Shown: one piece after another, positions 15,961 to 23,533 of the stretch
Numbering within the stretch: the stretch's first letter is position 1
How the letters are laid out: every line of letters starts with the position of its first letter
Origin: Bradyrhizobiaceae bacterium
Lineage (GTDB): Bacteria; Pseudomonadota; Alphaproteobacteria; Rhizobiales; Xanthobacteraceae
Assembly (NCBI GenBank): GCA_947479905.1
Contig: CANKBJ010000015.1
Span: forward strand, 1 to 37,773
DNA: 37,773 nt
Direction: 5' to 3'
Translations under genes and position numbers: made by a program
Notes under the pieces: model-generated
The model's database searches: none
What the model was told of the DNA's origin: nothing
The model's input: the letters and a program-made list of their open reading frames with translations, nothing else

Positions 15961-16389
15961 TTAGACGTCCAGATAAACCCGACCGCCGGGGCCCGGGTCT
16001 GCGTCGCCCATCAACGAATGGATCGCGGAAATCATGACGTCCGTTTGGTAAGGCTTACGGAAGAAGTGGCCGTCGACCGGTATGTCCGCGGCAGATATGT
16101 CGCCCCGGGCGGAGACGACGACGATCTTGATGTGTGGCCAGCGGTCGCGCACCGCGTGCGCGAGTTTCAACCCATCCATGCTGCCGGGCATGTTGACGTC
16201 CGTCAGCAGGATGGCGATGTCCGGCTGTGCCGCCAGAATCGCAATCGCTTCCTCGGCATCGCTCGCTTCGAGCGTGGCGAAGCCGGCCTCCTCGACAATA
16301 TCGACAGTCAGCAGTTTCAAGAGCTGATCGTCCTCGACGATTAAAACCGTTTGCAGATTCGCTTGTGATGGCGGGCGTTGCTTTGTCAT
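15961..16389 (-). CDS. Single-domain response regulator (CheY-like receiver)
   Basis: A 142-residue stand-alone receiver domain without output domain. The acidic pocket is Glu19-Asp20-Asp21 (VLIVEDDQLL), the phosphoacceptor is Asp64 in LLTDVNMPG, the switch Ser is in VVVSARGD, and the conserved Lys is in FFRKPYQ. The start is ATG at 16389, overlapping the stop of the 68-aa gene upstream as ATGA, which indicates translational coupling. Lacking an output domain, it must act by protein contact or as a phosphorelay intermediate. The HisKA_2 kinase at 13830-14885 is the obvious candidate donor. Confidence 0.94.
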   Translation of the reverse strand: MTKQRPPSQANLQTVLIVEDDQLLKLLTVDIVEEAGFATLEASDAEEAIAILAAQPDIAILLTDVNMPGSMDGLKLAHAVRDRWPHIKIVVVSARGDISAADIPVDGHFFRKPYQTDVMISAIHSLMGDADPGPGGRVYLDV

Positions 16390-16592
16390 GCCGCGCACGT
16401 CCTGGCGGCCGGCGCATTCGCGGCGGCGAATTCGCCCTGTCCTTCATGCGCCAGATCGTTCCAGACCAGCGCCATCCGGGTAAAGTGCGATCGCAGTGCC
16501 GGGTCGCCAGTGCTGCCCGCCAGTTGCCTGCAGTCCGACTCCAGCCGCAGGCATTCCAAAGCGTGCTTTTGTGATCGTGCCGAATTTGTCAT
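16386..16592 (-). CDS. Small hypothetical protein (68 aa), coupled to the response regulator
   Basis: A 68-residue protein starting at an ATG with a good GGAAGGTG Shine-Dalgarno. The sequence shows HALECLRLESDCRQLAGSTG followed by LRSHFTRMALVWNDLAHEG, a helical pattern I recall from short uncharacterised proteins in Bradyrhizobium-type genomes, often near regulators. The C-terminus (AAANAPAARTCAA) is low complexity. Its TGA overlaps the ATG of the receiver gene, so the two are cotranslated. Function is unknown; a small helical partner or regulator of the receiver is a guess. Confidence 0.75.
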   Translation of the reverse strand: MTNSARSQKHALECLRLESDCRQLAGSTGDPALRSHFTRMALVWNDLAHEGQGEFAAANAPAARTCAA

Positions 16593-16640
16593 GGCCACCT
16601 TCCGTCCCCGGCGAATCGTATGACATGGGGGCGTCTGGCC

Positions 16641-16664
16641 TGTCGGTGGTCCACGCCACCGACA
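16641..16664. promoter_or_regulatory. 9-bp inverted repeat between divergent regulator operon and argB
   Basis: TGTCGGTGG (16641-16649) and CCACCGACA (16656-16664) form a perfect 9-bp stem with 6-nt loop in the 185-bp divergent gap. It is about 50 bp upstream of the 68-aa gene and about 110 bp upstream of argB, so it could be an operator for either. There is no T-tract, so it is not a terminator. Confidence 0.4.
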
Positions 16665-16777
16665 AAGCGGAATTGGACGCCGGCGGGCACATTTGTGGCT
16701 GAATGACCGCAATAACACGTTGTCTGATACCGCCCGCATCGGCTAGAACCGCCGCATTCCACGGGACCCTGAGCGCC

Positions 16778-17671
16778 ATGAGCAAAGCCCCCATCGATCC
16801 GCAAGAGCAGGCCCGCATCCTGTCGGAAGCGCTGCCGCACATGCAGCAATATGACGAGGAAATCATCGTCATCAAATACGGCGGCCACGCCATGGGCGAC
16901 GAGCAGAACGCCCGCGACTTCGCCCGCGACATCGTCTTGCTGGAACAGGCGGCGATCAATCCGGTGGTCGTGCATGGCGGCGGGCCGCAGATCGCGGCGA
17001 TGCTGAAGAAGCTCGGCATCAAATCGGAATTCGCGGCGGGCCTGCGCGTCACCGACGAGGCAACCATCGAGATCGTCGAGATGGTGCTGGCCGGCTCGAT
17101 CAACAAGCAGATCGTCGGCTACATCAATGCCGCCGGCGGCAAAGCCATCGGCCTGTGCGGCAAGGACGGCAACATGGTGACGGCCAAGAAGGCGACGCGC
17201 ACCGTGGTCGATCCGGATTCGATGATCGAGAAGGTCGTCGATCTCGGTTTCGTCGGCGAGCCCGACAAGGTCGACCTGTTCGTGCTCAACGCCGTGCTCG
17301 GCAAGGAGATGATCCCGGTGCTGGCGCCGGTGGCGACCTCGGCCGACGGCGGCACGTTCAACGTCAATGCCGACACCTTCGCCGGCGCCATTGCCGGCGC
17401 GCTCAAGGCCAAGCGCCTGCTGCTTTTGACCGACGTGCCGGGCGTGCTCGACAAGGACAAGAAGCTGATTACCGATTTGTCGGTCGCCGATGCGCGCAAG
17501 CTGATCGCTGACGGCACCATTTCCGGCGGCATGATCCCGAAGGTCGAGACCTGCATTTACGCTCTTGACGCGGGCGTCGAGGGCGTCGTCATCATGGACG
17601 GCAAGGTGCCGCATGCCGTGCTGCTCGAACTGATGACCGATCACGGCATCGGCACCTTGATGCACAAGTGA
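16778..17671 (+). CDS. argB: Acetylglutamate kinase
   Basis: Second enzyme of arginine biosynthesis; it phosphorylates N-acetylglutamate. The 297 residues show the N-terminal phosphate-binding IKYGGHAM, the substrate loop [18 protein letters not shown], the [20 protein letters not shown] helix, [15 protein letters not shown] and the [13 protein letters not shown] nucleotide-site segment. The extended N-terminal helix ([20 protein letters not shown]) is typical of arginine-regulated, hexameric forms, so feedback inhibition by arginine is likely. The start is the ATG at 16778; an in-frame extension to 16703 has no conserved sequence. The stop overlaps the next ATG (TGATG), so a DUF1036 gene is translationally coupled. 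Confidence 0.97.
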   Translation: MSKAPIDPQEQARILSEALPHMQQYDEEIIVIKYGGHAMGDEQNARDFARDIVLLEQAAINPVVVHGGGPQIAAMLKKLGIKSEFAAGLRVTDEATIEIVEMVLAGSINKQIVGYINAAGGKAIGLCGKDGNMVTAKKATRTVVDPDSMIEKVVDLGFVGEPDKVDLFVLNAVLGKEMIPVLAPVATSADGGTFNVNADTFAGAIAGALKAKRLLLLTDVPGVLDKDKKLITDLSVADARKLIADGTISGGMIPKVETCIYALDAGVEGVVIMDGKVPHAVLLELMTDHGIGTLMHK

Positions 17672-18663
17672 TGCGGGCAGCTTGGCTCGCAGGTTTGGCC
17701 GTTGCCATGCTGGCGGCATCTCCAGCGCAGGCCGAACTGACCTTGTGCAACCGCACCAGCTATCGCATGGACGCGGCGGTCGGCCTTGAGAGGCGCGCCA
17801 CTGTCGAGACGCGCGGCTGGTTCCGCATCGATCCCGGCCAATGCCGCCAGATCATCGACGGCCCCTACGACGCCGAGATGGCCTACGTCTATGCGCGTAC
17901 GCCGCAGGTTTACGGCTCGGCGCCGCTGCCGCAGAACGGCAGTGCCGATTTCTGCGTGCGCGACGGCGATTTTACGTTTGCCAATGGCCGCGAATGCCCG
18001 GTCAGCCAGCAGGCGCACTTCACGCCGGCGCGGCCGACAGATGTGCCGGGGCGCGGCCCGACCATCAATCTGGCCGAGGAAGCCGACTATGACGACGCGC
18101 AAGCGCGGCTCGCCGGCATACAAAGACTTTTGGTGATAGCCGGCTATGATGCCAATCCGATCGACGGCGTGCAGGGCTCAAAGACGCAAGCCGCGCTGAA
18201 CCGCTTTCTCGCCGACCGCAGACTGGCGGCGGACGCGGCGGCCAATCCGAATTTTTTCGAGACCCTGATCGCCGCGGCGCAAAGTCCGGAAGGCCACGGC
18301 TTTTCCTGGTGCAATGACAGCAAGAACCCGGTGATGGCGGCGCTCGGCTCAACCGAGGCCGGCACACTGATCACGCGCGGCTGGTACCGCGTCGACGCCG
18401 GCGCTTGCCTGCGGCCCGACGTGCGCGGCGAGCAGCAGAAGCTTTACAGCTATGGCGAGGCCGTCGATGGCAACGGCCGCACGCTCAAGCGCGGCGACCA
18501 GGCCGTTTCGTGGGGCGGCAATGTCGAACTGTGCACGCGCGACGGCAAGTTCGAACTCAGCGACCAGAAGGACTGCGTCGTGCGCGGGCTCAATGTCACC
18601 GGCTTCGCGGCCATCGATGTCGGCGGCCAGCCGGCGACCGTCGTGCGATTCAAGGAACCGTGA
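17671..18663 (+). CDS. Secreted tandem DUF1036 protein with a peptidoglycan-binding-like linker
   Basis: A 330-residue exported protein with signal peptide [21 protein letters not shown] and cleavage near residue 22. Two DUF1036-like modules are visible: the first (about 23-110) has LTLCNRTSYRMDAAVGLE, TRGWFRIDPGQCRQI and DFCVRDGDF...ECPV, and the second (about 211-310) has FSWCNDSKNPVMAALGS, TRGWYRVDAGACLR and LCTRDGKF...DCVV. Between them, residues about 148-185 resemble a PG_binding_1 repeat (LLVIAGYDANPIDGVQGSKT, AALNRFLADRRL). Cysteines are paired in each module, fitting periplasmic disulfides. The ATG overlaps the argB stop and its own stop overlaps the following GTG, so it is in the argB operon. 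Function is unknown; a cell-envelope role is inferred. Confidence 0.85.
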   Translation: MRAAWLAGLAVAMLAASPAQAELTLCNRTSYRMDAAVGLERRATVETRGWFRIDPGQCRQIIDGPYDAEMAYVYARTPQVYGSAPLPQNGSADFCVRDGDFTFANGRECPVSQQAHFTPARPTDVPGRGPTINLAEEADYDDAQARLAGIQRLLVIAGYDANPIDGVQGSKTQAALNRFLADRRLAADAAANPNFFETLIAAAQSPEGHGFSWCNDSKNPVMAALGSTEAGTLITRGWYRVDAGACLRPDVRGEQQKLYSYGEAVDGNGRTLKRGDQAVSWGGNVELCTRDGKFELSDQKDCVVRGLNVTGFAAIDVGGQPATVVRFKEP

Positions 18664-19355
18664 ATTTGGAAAAGATCACGCGCGGGTTCGGCCATATCGA
18701 CACCTGGGTGTTCGATCTCGACAACACGCTCTATCCGCATCATCTGCTGTGGCAGCAGGTCAATGACCGCATCCGCGATTACGTCGCCGAATTCCTCAAG
18801 GTCACGCATGACGAGGCGTTCCGGGTGCAGAAGGACTATTACCTGCGCTACGGCACGACGATGCGCGGGCTGATGACCGAGCATGGGCTCGACCCCGACG
18901 ATTATCTCGAATATGTCCACGCGATCGATCATTCGCCGCTGACGCCCAATCCGGCGCTCGGCGCGGCCATCGAAGGGCTGCCCGGCCGCAAACTTATTCT
19001 GACCAACGGCACCACCAAGCACGCCGACGCGGTGATGCGGCGTCTGGAAATCCACCATCATTTCGAGGACGTGTTCGGCATCATCGAAGCCGAACTCGAG
19101 CCGAAGCCTTCCAAGATCACTTACGACCGCTTCCTGGCCAAACACGGCGTCGATCCGCTAAAGGCGGCGATGTTCGAGGATCTGGCGCGCAATCTGGAAG
19201 CGCCGCATGCGCTCGGCATGACCACCGTGCTGGTGGTGCCGGAAGGCCAGCGTGACGTATTCCGCGAAGCCTGGGAAATGGAAGGCCCCGGCGAGCCGCA
19301 TGTCGATCATGTCACGGATGATCTGGCGGGGTTTTTGAAGGACGCGATTAGATAG
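18660..19355 (+). CDS. Pyrimidine 5'-nucleotidase (HAD superfamily)
   Basis: HAD-family phosphatase of 231 residues. HAD motif I is VFDLDNTLYP (about 17-26, nucleophile and acid Asp), motif II is LILTNGT, motif III a Lys in LEPKPSKITYDRF, and motif IV FEDLARNLEAPHALGM. The LYPHH after motif I and the all-helical cap (LLWQQVNDRIRDYVAEFLKV) match the Sdt1/pyrimidine 5'-nucleotidase group. The start is GTG at 18660, overlapping the upstream stop by 3 bp, and the frame upstream of it is not protein-like. In Rhizobiales this gene commonly follows argB. Substrate preference is from family knowledge, not sequence. Confidence 0.93.
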   Translation: MNLEKITRGFGHIDTWVFDLDNTLYPHHLLWQQVNDRIRDYVAEFLKVTHDEAFRVQKDYYLRYGTTMRGLMTEHGLDPDDYLEYVHAIDHSPLTPNPALGAAIEGLPGRKLILTNGTTKHADAVMRRLEIHHHFEDVFGIIEAELEPKPSKITYDRFLAKHGVDPLKAAMFEDLARNLEAPHALGMTTVLVVPEGQRDVFREAWEMEGPGEPHVDHVTDDLAGFLKDAIR

Positions 19356-19375
19356 ATGCCGCGAGCGTGTGCCTT

Positions 19376-19527
19376 CTTATCCCTCCCCTGAAAGGGGGAG
19401 GGTGGCCCGGCATCGCGCAGCGAAGCCGGGTCGGGTGGGGTCGCGTTTCAGCAAACATGAAGCGTCGCCCCACCCGGCCGCTCGCAAGTGCTCGCGTCCA
19501 CCCTCCCCGTTGCCGGTGAGGGATAAG
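19376..19527. repeat. Long palindromic intergenic repeat, copy 1
   Basis: About 152 bp filling most of the gap between the nucleotidase and the convergent ABC ATPase. It begins CTTATCCCTCCCC and ends GAGGGATAAG, so its ends are inverted repeats. Internally it has GGGGGAGGGTGGCCCG, CGGGTCGGGTGGGGT and CGCCCCACCC, all shared with copy 2 at 22649-22794. The central part differs. It could act as a bidirectional terminator between the two convergent genes. Confidence 0.8.
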
Positions 19528-19553
19528 AAAGCAAGCACGCCGAGCGCCAAAGT

Positions 19554-20285
19554 CTAATGCTGCGTGCCGCCGACAAACTGCCGCAGCTCCGGCGTCCGCG
19601 GCGCGGCGAAGACGTCCTTGGGATTGCCGGTTTCGTGTACCTTGCCGTGATGCATGAACACAAGATTGGTGCCGACATCGCGGGCGAAACGCATTTCGTG
19701 CGTGACCAGGATGAGCGTCATGCCTTCCTTGGCCAGTTGCTCGACCACTTTAAGCACCTCGTTGACCAGTTCGGGATCGAGCGCCGAGGTGATTTCGTCG
19801 CACAGCAAAACCTTGGGCCGCATCGCCAGCGAGCGGGCAATGGCGACGCGCTGCTGCTGGCCGCCCGATAATTGGCTCGGCCAGGCATCCATCTTTTCCG
19901 ACAGGCCGACCTTGGCCAGCACTTCGGCGGCGGTGTCGCGCGCTTCCTTCTTCGACGTCTTGTTGACGACGGTTTGCGCCAGCATGACGTTTTCCGCCAC
20001 CGTTAGATGCGGGAACAGGTTGAACTGCTGAAACACCATGCCGACATGGCGGCGCAGCTCGCGCAAATTGGCGCGCAGGCCGCCGACCTCGATGCCGTCG
20101 GCGACGATGGCGCCGGCCTGATAAGTCTCCAGCCCGTTGATGCAACGGAGCAGCGTGCTCTTGCCGGAGCCGGAGCGGCCGATGATGGCGACGACATCGC
20201 CTTTGGCGACTTCGAGCGAGACGCCCTTGAGTACTTCAAGGTCGCCGAAACTTTTTCTGACATCACGAATGCTAACGAGCGACAT
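19554..20285 (-). CDS. Polar amino-acid ABC transporter, ATP-binding protein
   Basis: Cytoplasmic ATPase of a PAAT-type importer (GlnQ/ArtP/HisP group), 243 residues. The Walker A is GRSGSGKST (36-44), the Q loop [20 protein letters not shown], the signature [16 protein letters not shown], the Walker [15 protein letters not shown] with Ile where most relatives have Pro, and the switch His LVTHEM. It overlaps the upstream permease gene by 14 bp and is last in the order binding protein, permease, permease, ATPase. It ends 27 bp from the long repeat. Family assignment is firm; substrate is not resolved. Confidence 0.96.
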   Translation of the reverse strand: MSLVSIRDVRKSFGDLEVLKGVSLEVAKGDVVAIIGRSGSGKSTLLRCINGLETYQAGAIVADGIEVGGLRANLRELRRHVGMVFQQFNLFPHLTVAENVMLAQTVVNKTSKKEARDTAAEVLAKVGLSEKMDAWPSQLSGGQQQRVAIARSLAMRPKVLLCDEITSALDPELVNEVLKVVEQLAKEGMTLILVTHEMRFARDVGTNLVFMHHGKVHETGNPKDVFAAPRTPELRQFVGGTQH

Positions 20286-20922
20286 TGAGCCGGCCCTCTA
20301 GTTTCTTCGCGCCCCACGACAGCGGGTAGCACAGGCAGAAATAAATCAGCGCGACCAGCGAATAGACCAGAAACGGCTTGAAGGTCGCATTGTTGAGCAT
20401 GGTGCCGGCCTTGGTCAGTTCGACGAAGCCGATGATGGAGGCGAGCGCCGTGCCTTTGACCACCTGCACCGAGAAGCCGACGGTCGGCGCCACCGCGATA
20501 CGCGAGGCTTGCGGCAGGATGACGTAACGCATCTGCTCGATATAGGTCATGGCCAGGCTGGTCGATGCTTCCCACTGGCCCTTGGAAATCGACTCGACGC
20601 AGCCGCGCCAGATTTCAGTGAGGAAGGCGCTGGTCCAGAAGGTCAGCGCCAACGTCGCCGCCATCCATGGCGACACCTCGACGCCGAACAGCGCAATGCC
20701 AAAGAAGAACAGGAACAGCTGCATCAACAGCGGCGTGCCCTGAAAGAATTCGATGTAGCCCTTGGTGAACCATTCCAGCGGTTTGATGCCTGACACGCGC
20801 ATGAACAGCAGGATCAGGCCGACGACACCGCCGCAGACGAAAGCGATCAGCGACAGGATGATCGTCCACTGGGTGGCGATCAAGAGGTTAGACAGGATGT
20901 CCCAGAAGGAAAATTGCAGCAT
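20272..20922 (-). CDS. Polar amino-acid ABC transporter permease (second)
   Basis: A 216-residue HisM/GlnP-type permease with about five membrane helices. The EAA-loop region is GQWEASTSLAMTYIEQMRYV followed by ILPQASRIAVAP, and the N-terminal FFQGTPLLMQLFLFFFG is typical of the family. It ends in a basic tail ([13 protein letters not shown]). Its ATG at 20922 overlaps the stop of the first permease (TAATG), and its 3' end overlaps the ATPase start. A longer upstream frame to 21195 lies inside the first permease gene and is a shadow. Confidence 0.95.
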   Translation of the reverse strand: MLQFSFWDILSNLLIATQWTIILSLIAFVCGGVVGLILLFMRVSGIKPLEWFTKGYIEFFQGTPLLMQLFLFFFGIALFGVEVSPWMAATLALTFWTSAFLTEIWRGCVESISKGQWEASTSLAMTYIEQMRYVILPQASRIAVAPTVGFSVQVVKGTALASIIGFVELTKAGTMLNNATFKPFLVYSLVALIYFCLCYPLSWGAKKLEGRLNVAR

Positions 20923-21587
20923 TAATTGGCCGCCTTGAACAGAATGCGGCCGAAGCCGCGCAACAAAGAGCGCGCCAGCATGGCGAGCAGCAGATAGGCG
21001 AGCGCCGCCAGCAGATAGACTTCGAAGTTGCGGAAGTTGCGCGAGGCGACGAAGTTCGCCGCATAGGTCAGGTCCTGCGCCGACACCTGCGACACCACCG
21101 CCGAGCCGAGCATGACGATGATGATCTGCGACGATAGCGCCGGATAAATCTTGCGGAAGGCCTGATTGAGAATGATGTGGCGTAAGACTTCCCATTTGGT
21201 CATGGCGAGGCTGACGCCGGCCTCGATATGGCCTTTCGGCACCGCCTGGATGCCGGCGCGGATGATCTCGGTCGAGTAAGCGCCGAGATTGATGGTCATG
21301 GCGAGAAAGGCAGCTGTGGTTTCAGACAGCATGACGCCGGCCGCCGGCAATCCAAAGAAGATGAAGAACAATTGCACGATGAACGGCGTGTTGCGGATCA
21401 GTTCGACATAGGCCGTGACGATGGCGCCGGCCCATTTTGGGCCGAAGGTGCGCAGCGACGCGCCGGCGGTGCCGACGGCGATGCCGGTGAAGGTCGACAC
21501 CAAAGTCAGGACGATGGTGAAGATCAGGCCCTGAAGCAGCACGTCCCAATAGGGCAGCAATTCGGCGAACTGGAGTTTGTAGGTCAT
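20922..21587 (-). CDS. Polar amino-acid ABC transporter permease (first)
   Basis: A 221-residue permease homologous to its neighbour, forming the heterodimeric channel. Hydrophobic segments cover most of it. Conserved stretches are VELIRNTPFIVQLFFIFFGL, NLGAYSTEIIRAGIQAVPKG, and the EAA-loop HIEAGVSLAMTKWEVLRHII followed by LNQAFRKIYPALSSQ. The start is ATG at 21587. It lies 169 bp downstream of the binding-protein gene, and that gap is filled by a palindromic repeat. Confidence 0.95.
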   Translation of the reverse strand: MTYKLQFAELLPYWDVLLQGLIFTIVLTLVSTFTGIAVGTAGASLRTFGPKWAGAIVTAYVELIRNTPFIVQLFFIFFGLPAAGVMLSETTAAFLAMTINLGAYSTEIIRAGIQAVPKGHIEAGVSLAMTKWEVLRHIILNQAFRKIYPALSSQIIIVMLGSAVVSQVSAQDLTYAANFVASRNFRNFEVYLLAALAYLLLAMLARSLLRGFGRILFKAAN

Positions 21588-21610
21588 GTTGGTCTTGCTA
21601 TCCGTTCGTC

Positions 21611-21728
21611 GCCACGCATAGCCGTTCGAAGAACGGCGTTCTTTCAGAACGCCTATGGCGGGGACCCAGTTCTTTAGCGCCGGAACGTGCGGCCTCTGGG
21701 TCCCCGCTTGCGCGGGGACGAACGGAGT
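21611..21728. repeat. Composite palindromic repeat between binding protein and permease genes
   Basis: Two adjacent palindromic units. One contains GCCGTTCGAAGAACGGC (21621-21637) and GTTCTTTCAGAAC with flanking CGCATAG/CTATGGCG. The other pairs GGGGACCCAG (21659-21668) with CTGGGTCCCC (21695-21704), followed by a GTCCCCGCTTGCGCGGGGAC hairpin. Spurious translation gives WVPACAGTNG, a peptide I recall from Bradyrhizobium-like genomes. As RNA on the minus strand it would form strong hairpins just after the binding-protein stop. Confidence 0.75.
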
Positions 21729-21756
21729 ATGGATTAGCGGCGAACATCACCCGATC

Positions 21757-22557
21757 TTAAAACCCCGGCGGCAGCGGCGCCTTGAGCCACTTCTCCGACA
21801 GCTTGGTCAGTTCGCCGGAGGCTTTCGCCGCCGCGATGATCTCATTGACCTTGGCGAGCAGCTTCGGCTCGTCCTTGTTCAGCCCGATGTAGCAAGGGCT
21901 GTCCTTGATGACGAACTTGAGAACCGGCGGCCGCGCCGTGCTTTTTTCGGCGATCGCGGCGGCGACCGTGTTGCCGGTAGCGATCAGATCGACCTGGCCG
22001 GAGATGAAAGCGGCGATGGTGGCGTTGTTGTCCTCGAAGCGCTTGACGGTGGCGTCGGCCGGCGCGTTCTTCGAGAGTTCCTGCTCTTCGATGGCGCCGC
22101 GCGTGGCGCCGATGGTCTTGCCCTTCAGCGCGGCGTAATCGGCGGCGACGATGGCCTTGGTGCCGAACACGCCGGAGAAGAACGGCGCGTAGGCGGCGGA
22201 GAAGTCGATGACCTTTTCGCGCTCGGCGTTCTTGCCGAGCGAGGAGATGACCAGATCGGCCTTCTTGGTCTGCAAATAAGGAATGCGGTTGGCGCTGGTG
22301 ACCGGAATGATCTCGGCCTTCACGCCGAGCTTGGCGGCGATCAGGTTGCCCATGTCGATGTCATAGCCCTGCGGCTTGAGATCGAGACCGGCGGAGCCGA
22401 ACGGCGCGAAATCCTGCGGCACGGCGATCTTGATGACTTTCGCCTTCATGATGTCGTCGAGCGCGTCGGCGCGCGCGGCGCCAAAGGGGGCCGCGCCGGC
22501 GCTGGCGATCAGGGCAATGCCTAACAGGCCCGCACGAACTGCATGTTTGATGGTCAT
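21757..22557 (-). CDS. Polar amino-acid ABC transporter substrate-binding protein
   Basis: Periplasmic solute-binding protein of SBP_bac_3 type, 266 residues. A signal peptide covers about residues 1-30 (basic start MTIKHAVRAG, hydrophobic core, then GAARA). The mature protein has the family pattern VIKIAVPQDFAPFGSAG, QGYDIDMGNLIAAKLGVKAE, NRIPYLQTKKADLVIS and EREKVIDFSAAYAPFFSG. The Arg and Asp that normally hold the amino-acid backbone fit NRIPYL and the late FISGQVDLIATG. The start ATG at 22557 follows GGGAG. It is the first gene of the transporter operon, behind a probable sigma54 promoter. The amino acid carried is unknown. Confidence 0.95.
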   Translation of the reverse strand: MTIKHAVRAGLLGIALIASAGAAPFGAARADALDDIMKAKVIKIAVPQDFAPFGSAGLDLKPQGYDIDMGNLIAAKLGVKAEIIPVTSANRIPYLQTKKADLVISSLGKNAEREKVIDFSAAYAPFFSGVFGTKAIVAADYAALKGKTIGATRGAIEEQELSKNAPADATVKRFEDNNATIAAFISGQVDLIATGNTVAAAIAEKSTARPPVLKFVIKDSPCYIGLNKDEPKLLAKVNEIIAAAKASGELTKLSEKWLKAPLPPGF

Positions 22558-22602
22558 GGCATAACTCCCGGCTGGAACTGACACGAACTGCCCAGTTAAG
22601 AA

Positions 22603-22617
22603 GCAATTGGCATGCCA
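22603..22617 (-). promoter_or_regulatory. Probable sigma54 (RpoN) promoter of the amino-acid transporter
   Basis: On the minus strand TGGCATGCCAATTGC has the exact RpoN geometry: GG and GC separated by 10 bp, with a single departure from TGGCAC-N5-TTGC. It would start transcription near 22592, about 35 nt before the binding-protein ATG. RpoN promoters are common for nitrogen-regulated amino-acid uptake. No clear NtrC site was found upstream, where the long repeat lies. Confidence 0.55.
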
Positions 22618-22648
22618 GTGGCCGGGAATCGCCGTCATCGTCCGCGCT

Positions 22649-22794
22649 CTTATCCCTCCCCCGTAGGGGGAGGGTGGCCCGCCGTCGCGTGAGCGATGGC
22701 GGGTCGGGTGGGGTTTAGCTTGCGGTCAATCACTGACATCGCCCCACCCCCGACACTTCGTGTCGGACCCTCCCCGTTGCCGGGGAGGGATAAG
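22649..22794. repeat. Long palindromic intergenic repeat, copy 2
   Basis: About 146 bp, with the same CTTATCCCTCCCC start and GGGAGGGATAAG end as copy 1 and the same internal GGGGGAGGGTGGCCCG, CGGGTCGGGTGGGGT and CGCCCCACCC blocks. It lies between the transporter promoter and the hupE-like stop. The two copies bracket the four-gene ABC transporter. Confidence 0.8.
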
Positions 22795-22800
22795 AAAGAG

Positions 22801-23430
22801 TCACACCGCCGGCACGGCCTGCTGCGCCAGAATGGCGATGCCGATGCCGGCGATGCCGGCGCCGGCCAGCCGCAGGCGCAAGGCATCGCCCTGCATCAGC
22901 AATTGCGCCACGCGCATCGCGGCCAAGGCAATCGCGCTCTGGATGACGGCAAGGCCGAGGAGATAGGCGTAAAGCGGCGTTTGCTCGGCCCCGAAAATGG
23001 ATTCGCCGAGCGCGTAGCCATGCACCCAGCCGACGGCGGCGAACAGCACCAGCGCGACGGCGGCGCTGAGATCGCGGCGGATGGCGAGGATCAGACCGAG
23101 GGCGATCACCGTGCCGGCGACGATAATTTCGGCGCCCGGCAGCGTCGCGCCCTGAAGATGCGCGGCGACGCCGGCCATCATCGCCACGATGAAGCCGATG
23201 ATGAGCCCCCAGCCTTTCGGATGCGCGGCGGCCAGGCAGCCGATGGCCACCACGGCGGCAAAATGGTCGAGGCCGATCACTGGATGGCCGAGGCCTGACA
23301 ACAGCCCTTGCGCGAAGGTGCCCGGTAGTTTGCCGTCCATGACGTGATGGGCAAAGGCCGGCCCGGCGGCAAGGCTCGTGATGAGGCTGGCGGCGGCTAA
23401 GGCGATGAGGCGAATAGCTTTTGCGGTCAC
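22801..23430 (-). CDS. HupE/UreJ-family membrane protein (putative Ni/Co transporter)
   Basis: A 209-residue membrane protein with a signal-like first helix ([19 protein letters not shown]) followed by [20 protein letters not shown] and the family motif [17 protein letters not shown]. About six further helices follow, with a conserved [11 protein letters not shown]. The His residues in HHVMD, GHP and LDH are the probable metal ligands. The start is GTG at 23430 with an AAGGAG Shine-Dalgarno. No hydrogenase, urease or cobalamin gene is nearby, so this is an orphan copy likely serving general nickel or cobalt supply. It is divergent from dapD. Confidence 0.9.
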   Translation of the reverse strand: MTAKAIRLIALAAASLITSLAAGPAFAHHVMDGKLPGTFAQGLLSGLGHPVIGLDHFAAVVAIGCLAAAHPKGWGLIIGFIVAMMAGVAAHLQGATLPGAEIIVAGTVIALGLILAIRRDLSAAVALVLFAAVGWVHGYALGESIFGAEQTPLYAYLLGLAVIQSAIALAAMRVAQLLMQGDALRLRLAGAGIAGIGIAILAQQAVPAV

Positions 23431-23474
23431 GGCGGGCTCCTTGTGTCGCGCCAGACTAGCCGAGCAAGCGCGGC

Positions 23475-23503
23475 TTGACATCCCCTGCCCGGCCCCCGAC
23501 AAA
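23475..23503 (+). promoter_or_regulatory. Candidate sigma70 promoter of dapD
   Basis: A perfect TTGACA (23475-23480) with a 17-bp spacer to a weak GACAAA (23498-23503), about 30 bp before the dapD start. The -35 is good but the -10 is poor, so this is tentative. Confidence 0.35.
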
Positions 23504-23533
23504 CCGCCCCAGTTTCAGCGCCGGGGAATTGCA

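Noticed and set aside
21655-22524. A plus-strand frame starting in the repeat (WVPACAGTNG) and running antisense to the binding-protein gene
   Set aside because: It is repeat-derived at its start and a shadow of the binding-protein gene after that.
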